DNA of 64,000 nt, from positions 337-64,336 of the forward strand of contig DCZN01000041.1 of assembly GCA_002331625.1 (NCBI GenBank), written 5' to 3'. Below the pieces are notes generated by a model. That model saw only the letters and a program-made list of their open reading frames with translations, was not told the origin of the DNA and ran no database searches. The first letter of the stretch is position 1. Each line of letters begins with the position of its first letter. This DNA comes from Nitrospira sp. UBA2083 (GTDB taxonomy: Bacteria > Nitrospirota > Nitrospiria > Nitrospirales > Nitrospiraceae). This document shows positions 34,380-44,222 of the stretch, piece by piece. The position numbers and the translations under genes are program-made.

Positions 34380-36950
34380 ATGGCCATGCGTGTATACGAA
34401 CTTGCCAAGAAGCTAGGAATGGAAAATCGGGTACTCATCCCTGAGCTCAAAAAGATGGGCGTGTCGGTCACATCCCATAGTAGTGCTCTGGACGAGGACA
34501 TCGTTCAAAAGGTGTTGGAGAAGCTCACTCCAAAATCAAAAGGGCAGGGAGCAGGCACGGATCGAGATCCTGCTGGGAGATCTACTCCGAGTGCGGCTCA
34601 TGGCAAAGCCATTGTGGCGAAGGGGCAACCTCTCGACGAACCGTCCAAGCCTGATAAGCGGCGTATTCTTATCAAGCGAAAGAAAGAGGATGAGCCGTCC
34701 GACGTAGTCTTCGCTCCACCTATCGGGGAAATTGAGCGTGCAGTGCAATCGGAACCGGTTGGTGTCCTTCCTGCGGTGCCCACCCCCACTGAGCCTCCTA
34801 TGGCTGAGGGCGCGGTCGAGGGCAGCGCTCAGATGCAGGAAGTCCCGGAAGTGATCGTGCCGCCGGCTCCTCTACCGGTCATAACTCCGAAACAGGAAGA
34901 GATTCAGCCGAAGCTCCCCGTCGTCCCTTCCGCCACGGTGACGGCGACAGTAGAGCCGGTTACTGGCAAGAAGAAGAGCATGGCATTCGAGGCCATCCAA
35001 GCTGAAGGACAGAAGGACAAACTCAAGAAGGTTCGAAAGCCGGGTCGTCCCAAGGACGACGAACAGGATGTGAAATTCAGGGAGGATGCCGCTCGCTGGC
35101 AGGATCTCCGTGCGATCCCGGTGCAGCGACGCGATGACCGATCCAAACATGTGCACCACAGCGCCCCATCGGAGATTACAAAGCCGCGTCGAAAGAGTGT
35201 CAAAATCACCCCAGGGACGACGGTTAAGGAATTCGCAGAATTGATCGGTCAACGACCGGCAGAGATCGTCCGCAAGCTCATGGATATGGGACAAATGCTG
35301 ACATTTCAGCAACCCATGAATCTAGACGCGGCATCAATTCTTGCCGAGGAGAGCGGCGTTAAGATTGAAATAACGGTTGAGAAGGCTGGCGAGGAGTTGC
35401 TGCAAGATGTCGTGGAAGCAGGGGGTGACGAACGGCCTGAACCGCGCCCTCCGGTTGTGACGATCATGGGTCATGTCGACCATGGCAAGACCTCCCTCCT
35501 GGATGCGATCCGTCAAACGAACGTCGCAGAAGGAGAGGCCGGCGGCATCACGCAACATATCGGCGCCTATACAGTCTCGGTACATGGCAAACAGGTGACA
35601 TTCCTCGATACCCCAGGCCACGAGGCATTTACAGCCATGCGGGCTCGTGGAGCCAAGATTACGGACGTCGTTATTTTGGTCGTGGCGGCGGACGATGGCG
35701 TGATGCCTCAAACGATCGAGGCCATCCATCATGCGAAAGCTGCTGGTGTGCCGTTGATTGTGGCGATGAACAAGATCGACAAACCCACCGCGAACCCAGA
35801 TCGTGTCAAGAATGCGCTGTCGGAACATGGCTTAATTTCCGAGGCGTGGGGTGGTGACACCATTATGGTCGAAGTGTCCGCCAAGCAGAAAACAGGACTC
35901 GATACGCTGCTTGAGATGATTTTACTTCAAGCCGAAGTGCTTGAACTGAAGGCGGATCCGCACCGACAGGCCAAAGGTACCGTGATTGAAGCCAAAATCG
36001 AGCGGGGCAGGGGACCCGTCGCAACCGTCCTGATTCAGAGTGGGACATTGCGGGTCGGAGATGCGTATGTTGTCGGTACCTATAGTGGTCGCGTCCGAGC
36101 TCTCATTAATGATCGCGGCGAAAAAACACAGCAGGCAGGGCCGTCCATTCCGGTTGAAGTAATCGGATTGCCTGGCGTTCCGTCGGCGGGGGATGTCTTC
36201 CACGTCGTATCTAATGAGCGACTTGCCCGAGAGATCGCTGAAGAACGAGCGCAGAAACGGCGCGCTGCGGAGTTATCAGGCCCGGCAAAGGTTTCGCTCG
36301 ATGATCTTTTCGCTAAAATTCAGGAAGGATCGGTGAAGGAGCTGGCCATCGTCATCAAAGCCGATGTGCAGGGTTCATCAGAAGCCTTGGCGGGTGCTGT
36401 TGAAAAGCTATCGACAGAGGCTGTCAAACTCCGCGTCATTCATAACGGAGTCGGGGGCATCATGGAGTCAGATGTCCTACTGGCAGCCGCGTCCCGGGCT
36501 ATCATTATCGGCTTCAATATCCGGCCGGAACCGAAGGCCACTGCTTTGGCTGAACAGCAGGGCGTTGATATCAGACTGTACACAATTATTTATGATGCGA
36601 TCGCTGATATCAAAGCGGCCATGGAAGGCTTACTTGAGCCCACGCTGAAGGAGCGCGTTTTGGGACGGGCAGAGGTTCGGCAAGTCTTTACGATCCCCAA
36701 GATCGGTGCCATTGCAGGTTCTTATGTGCTTGATGGGACTATTTCCCGCGCGAGCGCAGGGGTACGTGTTATTCGAGATAACGTCGTGGTGTATCAGGGA
36801 AAACTCGCTTCGTTGAGGCGGTTCAAAGATGATGTCCGGGAGGTTCAGCAAGGGTATGAGTGCGGGTTGAGCATTGAGAACTTTAATGATGTGAAATCGG
36901 GCGACGTGATCGAAGCCTATACGATCGATAAGATCGCAGCCAAACTCTAA
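34380..36950 (+). CDS. infB: Translation initiation factor IF-2
   Basis: An 856-residue IF-2. It has an IF2-N-like domain ([20 protein letters not shown]) followed by a long low-complexity linker with Pro, Glu and Lys (about 50-270), a second N-domain ([20 protein letters not shown]), and then the GTPase: G1 [10 protein letters not shown]3 DTPGHEAF, G4 NKID. The C-terminal domains that bind fMet-tRNA are intact. Two in-frame ATGs (34380, 34386) are possible. Confidence 0.97.
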   Translation: MAMRVYELAKKLGMENRVLIPELKKMGVSVTSHSSALDEDIVQKVLEKLTPKSKGQGAGTDRDPAGRSTPSAAHGKAIVAKGQPLDEPSKPDKRRILIKRKKEDEPSDVVFAPPIGEIERAVQSEPVGVLPAVPTPTEPPMAEGAVEGSAQMQEVPEVIVPPAPLPVITPKQEEIQPKLPVVPSATVTATVEPVTGKKKSMAFEAIQAEGQKDKLKKVRKPGRPKDDEQDVKFREDAARWQDLRAIPVQRRDDRSKHVHHSAPSEITKPRRKSVKITPGTTVKEFAELIGQRPAEIVRKLMDMGQMLTFQQPMNLDAASILAEESGVKIEITVEKAGEELLQDVVEAGGDERPEPRPPVVTIMGHVDHGKTSLLDAIRQTNVAEGEAGGITQHIGAYTVSVHGKQVTFLDTPGHEAFTAMRARGAKITDVVILVVAADDGVMPQTIEAIHHAKAAGVPLIVAMNKIDKPTANPDRVKNALSEHGLISEAWGGDTIMVEVSAKQKTGLDTLLEMILLQAEVLELKADPHRQAKGTVIEAKIERGRGPVATVLIQSGTLRVGDAYVVGTYSGRVRALINDRGEKTQQAGPSIPVEVIGLPGVPSAGDVFHVVSNERLAREIAEERAQKRRAAELSGPAKVSLDDLFAKIQEGSVKELAIVIKADVQGSSEALAGAVEKLSTEAVKLRVIHNGVGGIMESDVLLAAASRAIIIGFNIRPEPKATALAEQQGVDIRLYTIIYDAIADIKAAMEGLLEPTLKERVLGRAEVRQVFTIPKIGAIAGSYVLDGTISRASAGVRVIRDNVVVYQGKLASLRRFKDDVREVQQGYECGLSIENFNDVKSGDVIEAYTIDKIAAKL

Positions 36951-37046
36951 TGTGTACTTGTATCCATGTATTCTCGGGGCAGGACGATGTGGGTACTTGG
37001 GATAGTAAGGTTGGCACAACGGTCCGCTCTATATTAGGCAGACGAT

Positions 37047-37328
37047 ATGGTGGTGGGAGTGTGTACGGTCGAGCTGTTTATCGGTGAGAGTCAATCACTG
37101 AAAGACAAACGGCAAGTGCTGCATGGGCTCAAAGATCGGCTGAGAGGAAAGTTTAATCTCTCCGTTGCCGAAGTGGACGGCCAAGATCTCTGGCAAAAGG
37201 CAATTCTCGGTATGGCCTGCGTGGCGAATGACGGTCGATTCGTGAGCCAAGTGATGGAGCAGGCATTGAATATGATTAAAAGTATGCCGTCGGTGGAGGT
37301 TGTCCGCACTCAACAGGAATTACTCTAG
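37047..37328 (+). CDS. ylxP: YlxP-like DUF503 family protein
   Basis: A 93-residue protein matching the YlxP/DUF503 family, found between infB and rbfA in many bacteria. The wording SLKDKRQVLHGLKDRLRGKF and NLSVAEVDGQDLWQKA is diagnostic. It is thought to help ribosome maturation, but its function is not settled. The small gap of about 95 bases after infB shows no clear terminator, and the gene order supports the assignment. Confidence 0.85.
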   Translation: MVVGVCTVELFIGESQSLKDKRQVLHGLKDRLRGKFNLSVAEVDGQDLWQKAILGMACVANDGRFVSQVMEQALNMIKSMPSVEVVRTQQELL

Positions 37329-37369
37329 CCCTTACCAATGGTGGCGAGCCTCCGGGGCACGATGTCGAG

Positions 37370-37780
37370 ATGTCTAAAGCAACGTACAAAAGAGCCGATC
37401 GAGTGGCCGATCAAATTCGCATGGAAGTGGCCGATATCCTGATGCGTAAAATCAAAGACCCACGGGTCCACGATGTGACCGTGACGGATGTCGAGCTGAC
37501 GGGAGATTTGCGCATCGCGTATATCTTCGTCACGACAATGGAAACAGGTGAAGCTGAGCGGGAGGTCTTTGTGGGCCTCTCAAAGGCGAGTGGCTATGTG
37601 CGGACCGAATTAGGACGAAGGCTCTCGCTTCGCTATCTCCCTGATGTGATTTTTAAGAAAGACGTGAGTGGACAGCGCGGTGACCGTATCATGCAGTTGT
37701 TGGAAGGATTGCACAGCGACAAAGACAAGCCGGCGCCGTTGGATGTTTCGCATGATAGCCAAAAGATCGTGGGGTCATAA
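37370..37780 (+). CDS. rbfA: 30S ribosome-binding factor A
   Basis: A 136-residue RbfA with the KH-like fold needed for 16S rRNA 5'-end processing and cold growth. Matching segments: RADRVADQIRMEVADILMRK, IKDPRVHDVTVTDVELTGDL and YLPDVIFKKDVS. Start ATG at 37370. It precedes truB by four bases. Confidence 0.95.
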   Translation: MSKATYKRADRVADQIRMEVADILMRKIKDPRVHDVTVTDVELTGDLRIAYIFVTTMETGEAEREVFVGLSKASGYVRTELGRRLSLRYLPDVIFKKDVSGQRGDRIMQLLEGLHSDKDKPAPLDVSHDSQKIVGS

Positions 37781-37784
37781 GGGC

Positions 37785-38735
37785 ATGAGCAGCAGAACAG
37801 CCACGATCGACCGGAAGGCCATCCAGGACGGGGTTCTCATTGTTCATAAGGAGGCAGGCTGGACATCGCATGATGTCGTGGCCAAAGTCCGGACACTGTT
37901 AAAAGAAAGTAAAGTTGGTCATGCGGGAACGTTGGATCCAAGTGCCACGGGTGTCCTGCCGGTGCTTATCGGACGAGCCACGCGAATCGCTGAATATTTG
38001 ATCGATTGGGATAAGGAGTACCGTGCCGTGTTGCGGCTCGGGGAAACGACGGATACACAAGACGCCACCGGACAGGTTTTGTCAAAGACTGATCCAAGCG
38101 GGGTCACCGCAGAAGCGCTTCAGGAGACCCTTACCCGCTTTCTAGGAGCACAACAGCAATTGCCGCCCATGTACTCGGCAGTAAAAGTCGGTGGGCAACC
38201 GCTCTACAAAGCAGCTCGGGCCGGTAAGACAATTGACCGCGCCGAACGGACCATCACCATTCATCATCTAGAGATCGTGGCTGTGCATGGCCAGGATGTG
38301 ACGTTGCATGTCGTGTGCTCAAAAGGAACGTATGTGCGAACGTTGTGTGCCGATATCGGCCAGGCCTTGGGTGTGGGAGGACATCTCTACGCCCTTGAAC
38401 GTCGTCGTGTGGGTCCGCTTTTGATTGAGCATGCCTTGACGATCAATCAAATTGCGGACCATCTTCATGCACACACCCTCGAATCGAGGGCGATGTCGTT
38501 GGACGACATCCTGTTCGAGCTTCCGACGGTCGTGGTCAACGCGGAGCAGGCGCGACGTGTGTTGCATGGGTCTCCTATTTCTCCCGTTGAAGTCGGGCAG
38601 CTTCCATCGTCTCGCTATCCGGTTTCTGTTCGACTCAAAAATGAAGCCGGACAGTTGTTGGCGATTGGGACTCACGATGCGGTGAGCCTGGGAGCCATTA
38701 AAGTTCGCAAGGTACTGAGTCTCTCGAGTCATTAA
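37785..38735 (+). CDS. truB: tRNA pseudouridine(55) synthase TruB
   Basis: A 316-residue TruB, the enzyme that makes pseudouridine 55 in tRNA. The catalytic motif [18 protein letters not shown] carries the invariant Asp. Later motifs include [20 protein letters not shown], the [17 protein letters not shown] region and a C-terminal PUA-like domain. A longer frame opens at 37668 inside rbfA; the ATG at 37785, with AAGGGC upstream, is the real start. Confidence 0.95.
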   Translation: MSSRTATIDRKAIQDGVLIVHKEAGWTSHDVVAKVRTLLKESKVGHAGTLDPSATGVLPVLIGRATRIAEYLIDWDKEYRAVLRLGETTDTQDATGQVLSKTDPSGVTAEALQETLTRFLGAQQQLPPMYSAVKVGGQPLYKAARAGKTIDRAERTITIHHLEIVAVHGQDVTLHVVCSKGTYVRTLCADIGQALGVGGHLYALERRRVGPLLIEHALTINQIADHLHAHTLESRAMSLDDILFELPTVVVNAEQARRVLHGSPISPVEVGQLPSSRYPVSVRLKNEAGQLLAIGTHDAVSLGAIKVRKVLSLSSH

Positions 38736-38751
38736 TCCCGAAGGAGTAATT

Positions 38752-39021
38752 ATGGCATTATTGAAGGAAGAAAAGGCGGGTCTCATCAAGCAGTATCAAC
38801 AGCATGATAAGGACTCAGGCTCGCCGGAAGTTCAGATTGCTGTCTTGACCAACCGGATCACGTATCTCACCGAGCATTTTAAGACCCATAAGAAGGATCA
38901 CCACTCGCGGCGTGGGTTATTGCAACTCGTCGGCCGAAGGCGGCGCTTGTTGGATTATCTCCGTGGTGTAGACGACGCGCGGTATCGAGCCGTGATCGAT
39001 CGACTCGGCATTCGTAAGTAA
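38752..39021 (+). CDS. rpsO: 30S ribosomal protein S15
   Basis: This 89-residue protein matches S15 throughout: [40 protein letters not shown] and [13 protein letters not shown]. It binds the 16S rRNA central domain early in 30S assembly. The ribosome site is AAGGAG, seven bases before the ATG. It lies just upstream of pnp, the classical rpsO-pnp order. Confidence 0.98.
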   Translation: MALLKEEKAGLIKQYQQHDKDSGSPEVQIAVLTNRITYLTEHFKTHKKDHHSRRGLLQLVGRRRRLLDYLRGVDDARYRAVIDRLGIRK

Positions 39022-39114
39022 TCGGTCGCATCAACAGCGGCGTTGACCGGCGCCATCGCATCGCTCGCATGTCCCACAGATGAACACCGACATGCGCTTA
39101 CGTGGGTACTCGGT

Positions 39115-39176
39115 GTGAAAGTGAAAAGTTGTCAAGCGGCTGTGGAGTCGCTCACGTTCAACTTTTGACTTGTCAC
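39115..39176. promoter_or_regulatory. pnp leader hairpin
   Basis: An imperfect long stem: GTGAAAGTGAAAAGTTG (39115-39131) pairs with CAACTTTTGACTTGTCAC (39159-39176), separated by 27 bases. It lies about 60 bases before the pnp start. In Escherichia coli the pnp leader folds into an RNase III-cleaved hairpin used for autoregulation; this could play the same role, or it may be a dispersed repeat. Confidence 0.5.
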
Positions 39177-39232
39177 GTGTCCTTGAGCGCATCTCAGTGG
39201 GCATCTGTGGAGCTAACCAGAGGAGACCATAG

Positions 39233-41350
39233 ATGGTACACGTTGTAGAAGTTGACATTGCCGGTCGTACCCTTCGCCTTGAAACCGGTCGCGTCGCTAA
39301 ACAGGCTGACGGCTCGATTTGGGCTTCCTACGGCGATACGGTCGTTCTGGCCACAGCTGTGGCGGCACAAACCGCGAAGCCGGGGATCGATTTTCTCCCC
39401 TTGACCGTCGATTACCAAGAGAAGGCCTACGCGGCCGGAAAAATCCCGGGTGGCTACTTCAAACGAGAAGGGCGACCGGCTGAGAAGGAGGTTCTGACAA
39501 GCCGTTTGATCGACCGTCCGATCCGACCGCTGTTTCCAGAAGGCTACTATTACGAAACACAGGTTATTGCTTCGGTGTTGTCCGCTGATAAAACCGGATC
39601 TTCCGACGTCATTGGAATCACTGCAGCATCTGCCGCCCTTGCCGTGTCGAACATTCCATTCAATGGTCCCGTTGCTGGCGTGAAGATCGGCCGAGTGAAC
39701 GGCAAACTCGTCGTCAATCCTGACCTAGAAACCATGGAGCAGAGCGAGCTACACCTGGTCGTTGCGGGCACGGCGGATGCGGTGATGATGGTCGAGGCGG
39801 GTGCCAATGAATTATCCGAACAAACGATGCTCGAAGCATTGGAATTGGCACATGCTGAAATTAAAAAAATTGTGCAGAAGATCAATGAATTGGCCAAGAA
39901 GGTCGGTCGGGTCAAGCGGGAAGTGGTTGTGGAGTCAATCGACTCCACCATGCAAGCCGAGATCAAGGCAGTCGTTGCGCAACCGATTCGGGACGCCATC
40001 ATGATTGCCAACAAGACTGCCCGGCAGGAGCGGTTGGACCAAATTCTGGCCGAGGCCATTGAAAAGCTCAAGAAACAGGATGATCCTTCGAGCGAACGAC
40101 ACATCAAGATTGTGTTCCATCAACTGGAGTACACGGAAGTTCGAAAGATGATTTTAGAGAATCGATCGCGTGCCGATGGGCGAGGTCCTGCCGATATCAG
40201 GCCGATCAACTGCGAGGTCAGTGCCTTGCCACGTGCACATGGTTCCGCGATCTTTACGAGGGGCGAAACCCAGAGCTTGGCCGTCGTCACGCTGGGGACA
40301 ACCGACGATGAGCAGCGCATTGATGCCCTAGAAGGAGAATATACGCGGACCTTTATGCTCCATTACAACTTCCCGCCCTTCAGTGTCGGAGAGGCGCGGC
40401 CGCTGCGTTCACCGGGAAGACGTGAGGTTGGCCATGGAGCGTTGGCAGAACGGGCTTTGAAGCCCGTCATTCCCAGCAAGGAGGTATTTCCCTACACCTT
40501 GCGCATCGTGTCGGAAATTCTGGAGTCAAACGGGTCCTCATCGATGGCGACGGTATGTGGTGGTACGTTGGCCATGATGGACGCCGGCGTGCCAATCAAG
40601 GAGCCGGTAGCCGGCATCGCAATGGGATTAATCAAAGAGGGCAACGACGTCATTATTTTGTCGGATATCCTGGGTCTTGAGGATCATCTCGGTGATATGG
40701 ATTTCAAGGTGTGTGGGACTAAGAACGGTGTAACAGCGCTTCAAATGGACATCAAGATTGGTGGGATTACGACGGCGCTCATGCAGCAAGCCTTGGAGCA
40801 GGCCCGATTGGGGCGTCTTCATATTCTCGGCCATATGGCGAAAGCCCTCACAGGGCCCCGTACCGAGTTATCTCAGTTTGCTCCTCGAATCTACACCATG
40901 AAAGTTAAGCAGGATAAGATCCGAGACATTATCGGCCAGGGTGGGAAAACCATCCGTGGGATTCAATCCGATTGCGGAGTCAAGATCAGTGTAGAAGATA
41001 CGGGTATCGTCACCATTGCCTCGGCGGATGGTGCATCGTTACAAAAGGCCAAGGAGATCATCAATCGACTGACGGAAGAAGTTGAAGTTGGAAAGGTCTA
41101 TTTGGGTACGGTCAGAAAGATCATGGATTTTGGTGCGTTCGTAGAGGTGCTCCCTGGTACAGACGGATTAGTGCATATCTCACAGCTGGCCCACCACCGT
41201 GTGAAATCGGTCTCCGACGAGGTAGCGGAAGGAGACCAAATCACGGTCAAAGTTCTTGAGATCGATAAACAAGGAAAGATTCGGCTCAGCCGAAAAGAAA
41301 CCATCCCCGCGCCGACTGCAAGCGGCGCAAGCGAGACAGCGGGCGGGTAA
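39233..41350 (+). CDS. pnp: Polyribonucleotide nucleotidyltransferase (PNPase)
   Basis: A 705-residue PNPase with two RNase PH-like domains, a KH domain and a C-terminal S1 domain (VGKVYLGTVRKIMDFGAFVE). It degrades RNA 3'-5' by phosphorolysis and joins the degradosome. Motifs GKIPGGYFKREGRPAEKEVL and RPLFPEGYYYETQ are conserved, and SPGRREVGHGALAERAL marks the second RNase PH domain. AGAGG precedes the ATG. Confidence 0.97.
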   Translation: MVHVVEVDIAGRTLRLETGRVAKQADGSIWASYGDTVVLATAVAAQTAKPGIDFLPLTVDYQEKAYAAGKIPGGYFKREGRPAEKEVLTSRLIDRPIRPLFPEGYYYETQVIASVLSADKTGSSDVIGITAASAALAVSNIPFNGPVAGVKIGRVNGKLVVNPDLETMEQSELHLVVAGTADAVMMVEAGANELSEQTMLEALELAHAEIKKIVQKINELAKKVGRVKREVVVESIDSTMQAEIKAVVAQPIRDAIMIANKTARQERLDQILAEAIEKLKKQDDPSSERHIKIVFHQLEYTEVRKMILENRSRADGRGPADIRPINCEVSALPRAHGSAIFTRGETQSLAVVTLGTTDDEQRIDALEGEYTRTFMLHYNFPPFSVGEARPLRSPGRREVGHGALAERALKPVIPSKEVFPYTLRIVSEILESNGSSSMATVCGGTLAMMDAGVPIKEPVAGIAMGLIKEGNDVIILSDILGLEDHLGDMDFKVCGTKNGVTALQMDIKIGGITTALMQQALEQARLGRLHILGHMAKALTGPRTELSQFAPRIYTMKVKQDKIRDIIGQGGKTIRGIQSDCGVKISVEDTGIVTIASADGASLQKAKEIINRLTEEVEVGKVYLGTVRKIMDFGAFVEVLPGTDGLVHISQLAHHRVKSVSDEVAEGDQITVKVLEIDKQGKIRLSRKETIPAPTASGASETAGG

Positions 41351-41353
41351 CAC

Positions 41354-42631
41354 TTGTACCGCAAGGTCATCCTCAATAACGGGATTCGCTTGGTAACCGA
41401 GCGAATCCCGACAGTCAAATCTGTCACCATAGGTATCTGGGTCAATGTAGGTTCTCGTGACGAAAGCCACGAGGAGGCCGGATACTCTCACTTCATCGAA
41501 CATATGTTCTTCAAAGGAACCGCCTCGCGCTCAGCGACGGATATCTCCCGAGAAATTGACGCGCTGGGGGGCGAGATGAACGCGTTTACGACGCGTGAAA
41601 CCACGACCTTCTATGTCAAGGTTCTGGACCAGCATCTGCCCAACGCGCTGGACCTCCTCTCCGACATCTTCCTGCACTCGCGGCTTGGAAAGACGGAGAT
41701 CGAAAAGGAGAAGCAGGTCATCCTGGAAGAGATCCGCATGGTTCAAGACGACCCTGAGGATTTGGTTCAGGAGCTGCACACCCAATTGGTGATGGGAAAA
41801 CATCCCTTGAGTCGTCCTATTCTTGGGAGGGAATCAACGATCGTCCAGATACGTCGGCAAGACCTCCTTGCGTACATTGATAGACACTATCGTCCGGAAG
41901 AAATCGTCCTCGCAGTTGCCGGGAACTTTGATCAACAGCGGCTTGAAAAAACCGTCGCCCGCATGTTTGGACGCTACCGGACGTCGACCACCCATGTTTC
42001 TCGAAAGCGCTGGCCGCCGGAGCTATGTGGCGGCGTCACGATGAAACGCAAGCCCTTAGAGCAAGTCCATCTCTGCATAGGACTCAAGGGGGTCGCGGCG
42101 AGTCATAAAGATCGATATGCAGTCTACGCATTAAACAGTGTCTTGGGCGGAAGTGTCAGCTCAAGGCTCTTCCAGGAGATCCGTGAAAAGCGAGGGTTGT
42201 CCTACTCAATCTACTCATTTTTGTCAGGCTATTCTGATGGGGGTACCGTGACGGTGTATGCCGGCACTCGAGCAGGAGAGGTTGAGCGTGTCTTGGATCT
42301 GGTTGGTCGTCAAATCTTGAAATTGGCCAGGCAGGGGATCACTGAGGATGAGCTAAGGCGGACGAAGGATCAGATGAAAGGCGGACTGATGCTGAGCTTG
42401 GAGAGTTCACATAGCCGTATGAACAAACTCGCAAAAGATGAGTTGATCGCCGGTACTCATACCACCTTGGAGAACATCATTTCTGAAATCAATGCAGTGA
42501 CGGAACAGCAGATCTGCCGAGTCGCAGAGAGCCTCTTCACGACGAAAAGCCTGGCGTTAACCGGACTGGGGCCACTTTCTTCAAAGCAGGTGGGGATGGT
42601 TAGCAAAAAATATCAGGAATGCCTGCTCTAA
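41354..42631 (+). CDS. M16 family zinc metallopeptidase (MPP/PqqL-like)
   Basis: A 425-residue M16B peptidase with the inverted zinc motif HFIEH (H46-x2-E49-H50) and the usual EKQVILEEIRMVQDDPED helix. It sits directly after pnp, as in many bacteria, and starts with a TTG at 41354 just three bases downstream of the pnp stop; the Shine-Dalgarno is the GGGCGGG in the pnp end. Its role is proteolysis of unknown peptides. Confidence 0.88.
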   Translation: MYRKVILNNGIRLVTERIPTVKSVTIGIWVNVGSRDESHEEAGYSHFIEHMFFKGTASRSATDISREIDALGGEMNAFTTRETTTFYVKVLDQHLPNALDLLSDIFLHSRLGKTEIEKEKQVILEEIRMVQDDPEDLVQELHTQLVMGKHPLSRPILGRESTIVQIRRQDLLAYIDRHYRPEEIVLAVAGNFDQQRLEKTVARMFGRYRTSTTHVSRKRWPPELCGGVTMKRKPLEQVHLCIGLKGVAASHKDRYAVYALNSVLGGSVSSRLFQEIREKRGLSYSIYSFLSGYSDGGTVTVYAGTRAGEVERVLDLVGRQILKLARQGITEDELRRTKDQMKGGLMLSLESSHSRMNKLAKDELIAGTHTTLENIISEINAVTEQQICRVAESLFTTKSLALTGLGPLSSKQVGMVSKKYQECLL

Positions 42632-42695
42632 CGTCCTGGCAATGCGCAATCCCTAGAATGTTAACGCATTGATTTCAATAAGCTTTATAACGATC

Positions 42696-42717
42696 AGCGT
42701 GCGGATACACGCACGCT
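42696..42717 (+). terminator. Stem-loop after the M16 gene, possible weak terminator
   Basis: AGCGTGCG (42696-42703) and CGCACGCT (42710-42717) form an 8-bp stem with a six-base loop, about 65 bases after the M16 stop. No T-run follows, so termination would have to be factor-dependent or the element may have another use. Confidence 0.4.
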
Positions 42718-42727
42718 AAACAATCCC

Positions 42728-42765
42728 TTGACAGGACATCGCAGTTTCAGTACCGTTCCGGTACT
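42728..42765 (+). promoter_or_regulatory. Candidate promoter with overlapping palindrome
   Basis: TTGACA at 42728-42733 is a perfect -35 box; 17 bases later TACCGT (42751-42756) is a weak -10. The sequence AGTACCGTTCCGGTACT (42749-42765), an inverted repeat of seven bases with a three-base spacer, overlaps the -10, as an operator would. The next gene starts about 155 bases downstream. Confidence 0.45.
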
Positions 42766-42920
42766 ATTGTGAAGGTTTTGGAACCACAATTTGGTTCAGG
42801 CAACACCGACGAGATATTGATCATTCAAGATGTTCTTTCAATTCGCGATGATACATCGAAGGCGATCAAGACAATATCAGTTATAGGGCTTATGAGATTT
42901 ATTTTAAGGAGGGACTAGGT

Positions 42921-43436
42921 ATGAAAAGGGCTGTCATTCTAGCTGCCGCAGCAGTGTGTTCCAGTTTCGGCTTGCTAGTGGCCGAGGTTTCCTTCGCTGC
43001 CGGGGCCATTGAGCATTTAGGTCTTGCGGACGCCGTCGTGGGGGGAAAGCCCATGAAGGCTGAGTCTGCAGTCAAGACCTTGCAAGGCCGGGTATGGTCG
43101 CAGTGGGCAGATAACCCGGATGGGGAGCTGTTGTTCGGAATCCAGTATTGGAATTCGGGGGAGCAGGGATCAGGCTCGTCCGGTGGTCGGTCCTCGACCA
43201 TGCTGGATGTGAAACCTCCAGATCCTCTCTTTACGTGTTGCGCATGGGGGTTTGTCGGTGGCACCGAAAAAAATTCTGCGTATTCCGGCTGGTACCATGC
43301 AGCCACCACGGTTCGACTCGCGGTCAAGGACAAGGCGCTGATGGATCAAATCATCAAGGCCTCCCAAGAATTGGTTGCCATGGAAGTCACCCTGGATGGG
43401 AGAACCATCACCAGCTTCAAGGTGATAAAAGACTAG
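42921..43436 (+). CDS. Exported protein of unknown function
   Basis: A 171-residue protein with a signal peptide (about 1-26, ends SFAAGA), then a compact domain containing a CC pair (LFTCCAWGFVGG) and a Gly/Ser-rich turn. I do not recognise the family. An excellent AAGGAGG ribosome site precedes the ATG, suggesting strong translation. It is the first of two exported-protein genes, the second 42 bases later. Confidence 0.6.
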   Translation: MKRAVILAAAAVCSSFGLLVAEVSFAAGAIEHLGLADAVVGGKPMKAESAVKTLQGRVWSQWADNPDGELLFGIQYWNSGEQGSGSSGGRSSTMLDVKPPDPLFTCCAWGFVGGTEKNSAYSGWYHAATTVRLAVKDKALMDQIIKASQELVAMEVTLDGRTITSFKVIKD

Positions 43437-43478
43437 AACTCTTAACGCAGCAGATGTTGTTGTAAGGAGGACGTGATC

Positions 43479-44141
43479 ATGATGTTTCAGAAGCAAGGTG
43501 CAGCTATCCTGGCGGCCGTTGCACTCGCAGTCGGTACCGTATCTACTGCCTCTGCCATCGAGTCATTTCAAGAGCGGTTTGAGTGGGGCGATATGAGCAA
43601 GCCAACCACCATACAGGGTCGAGTGATCGTCCTTGATCCGTATGATGAAGCGGTATGGATCAATGTCGCGGTGTTCGGCGGTAACGCCGAGAGTGGGTTG
43701 TACTGGCAAAAGGTTCATCCTGGCAAGACCCTGAAGTTTTATGCTGAGAAATCAGCCTGGCAAGAACTCAAAAAAATGGGTCGAACCCATGCTGGGCCGG
43801 CGGCAGCAAAAGAAGTCCCTCCTGGTAGCACCACGGACTTGATAGAATTCGTCGCGACGGAAACAGAACAGAACCATCGCGTGATTTCCTCGGTGAAGAA
43901 GATTGCCGAGGTGTCCGGGGCGATTGGCAAACCCTTGAGCATTTCCGCGCTCCGTCTCAAGGAATGCGCCGGGAAAAACGAATTCGAGTCCGGCTGCGCG
44001 AAAGGCATGGCAGCTCTCAATAGCTCTCCTGTGACACCAGATGGCAGCAATGTGGGTATGCAGTACGATGTCATGATCCCCGGTGGAAAGACAATTGGGG
44101 GATTAGTTCATTCGACGGCACCCTACAACCACGCGCACTGA
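43479..44141 (+). CDS. Exported protein of unknown function
   Basis: A 220-residue exported protein with a signal peptide (about 1-26, ends SASAIE) and a mature domain with two cysteines (LKECAGKNEFESGCAKG) and a histidine-rich end (YNHAH). It is not recognised. The ATG at 43479 has AAGGAGG eight bases upstream; an in-frame GTG lies at 43473. It ends just before a strong terminator and likely forms an operon with the preceding gene. Confidence 0.6.
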   Translation: MMFQKQGAAILAAVALAVGTVSTASAIESFQERFEWGDMSKPTTIQGRVIVLDPYDEAVWINVAVFGGNAESGLYWQKVHPGKTLKFYAEKSAWQELKKMGRTHAGPAAAKEVPPGSTTDLIEFVATETEQNHRVISSVKKIAEVSGAIGKPLSISALRLKECAGKNEFESGCAKGMAALNSSPVTPDGSNVGMQYDVMIPGGKTIGGLVHSTAPYNHAH

Positions 44142-44157
44142 AGACCTTTAAAAGCGT

Positions 44158-44200
44158 AAGGAGGGCGGTATTCTTTCCAAGAATACCGCCCTCCTTTTTT
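44158..44200 (+). terminator. Rho-independent terminator, possibly bidirectional
   Basis: A long stem (AAGGAGGGCGGTATTCTT at 44158-44175 pairs with its complement starting at 44179) with a three-base loop ends in six T residues on the plus strand. It closes the two-gene exported-protein unit and lies just past the mutS end, so it may help stop that transcript too. Confidence 0.9.
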
Positions 44201-44222
44201 GATCAAGGATAAACCAGCCCTA

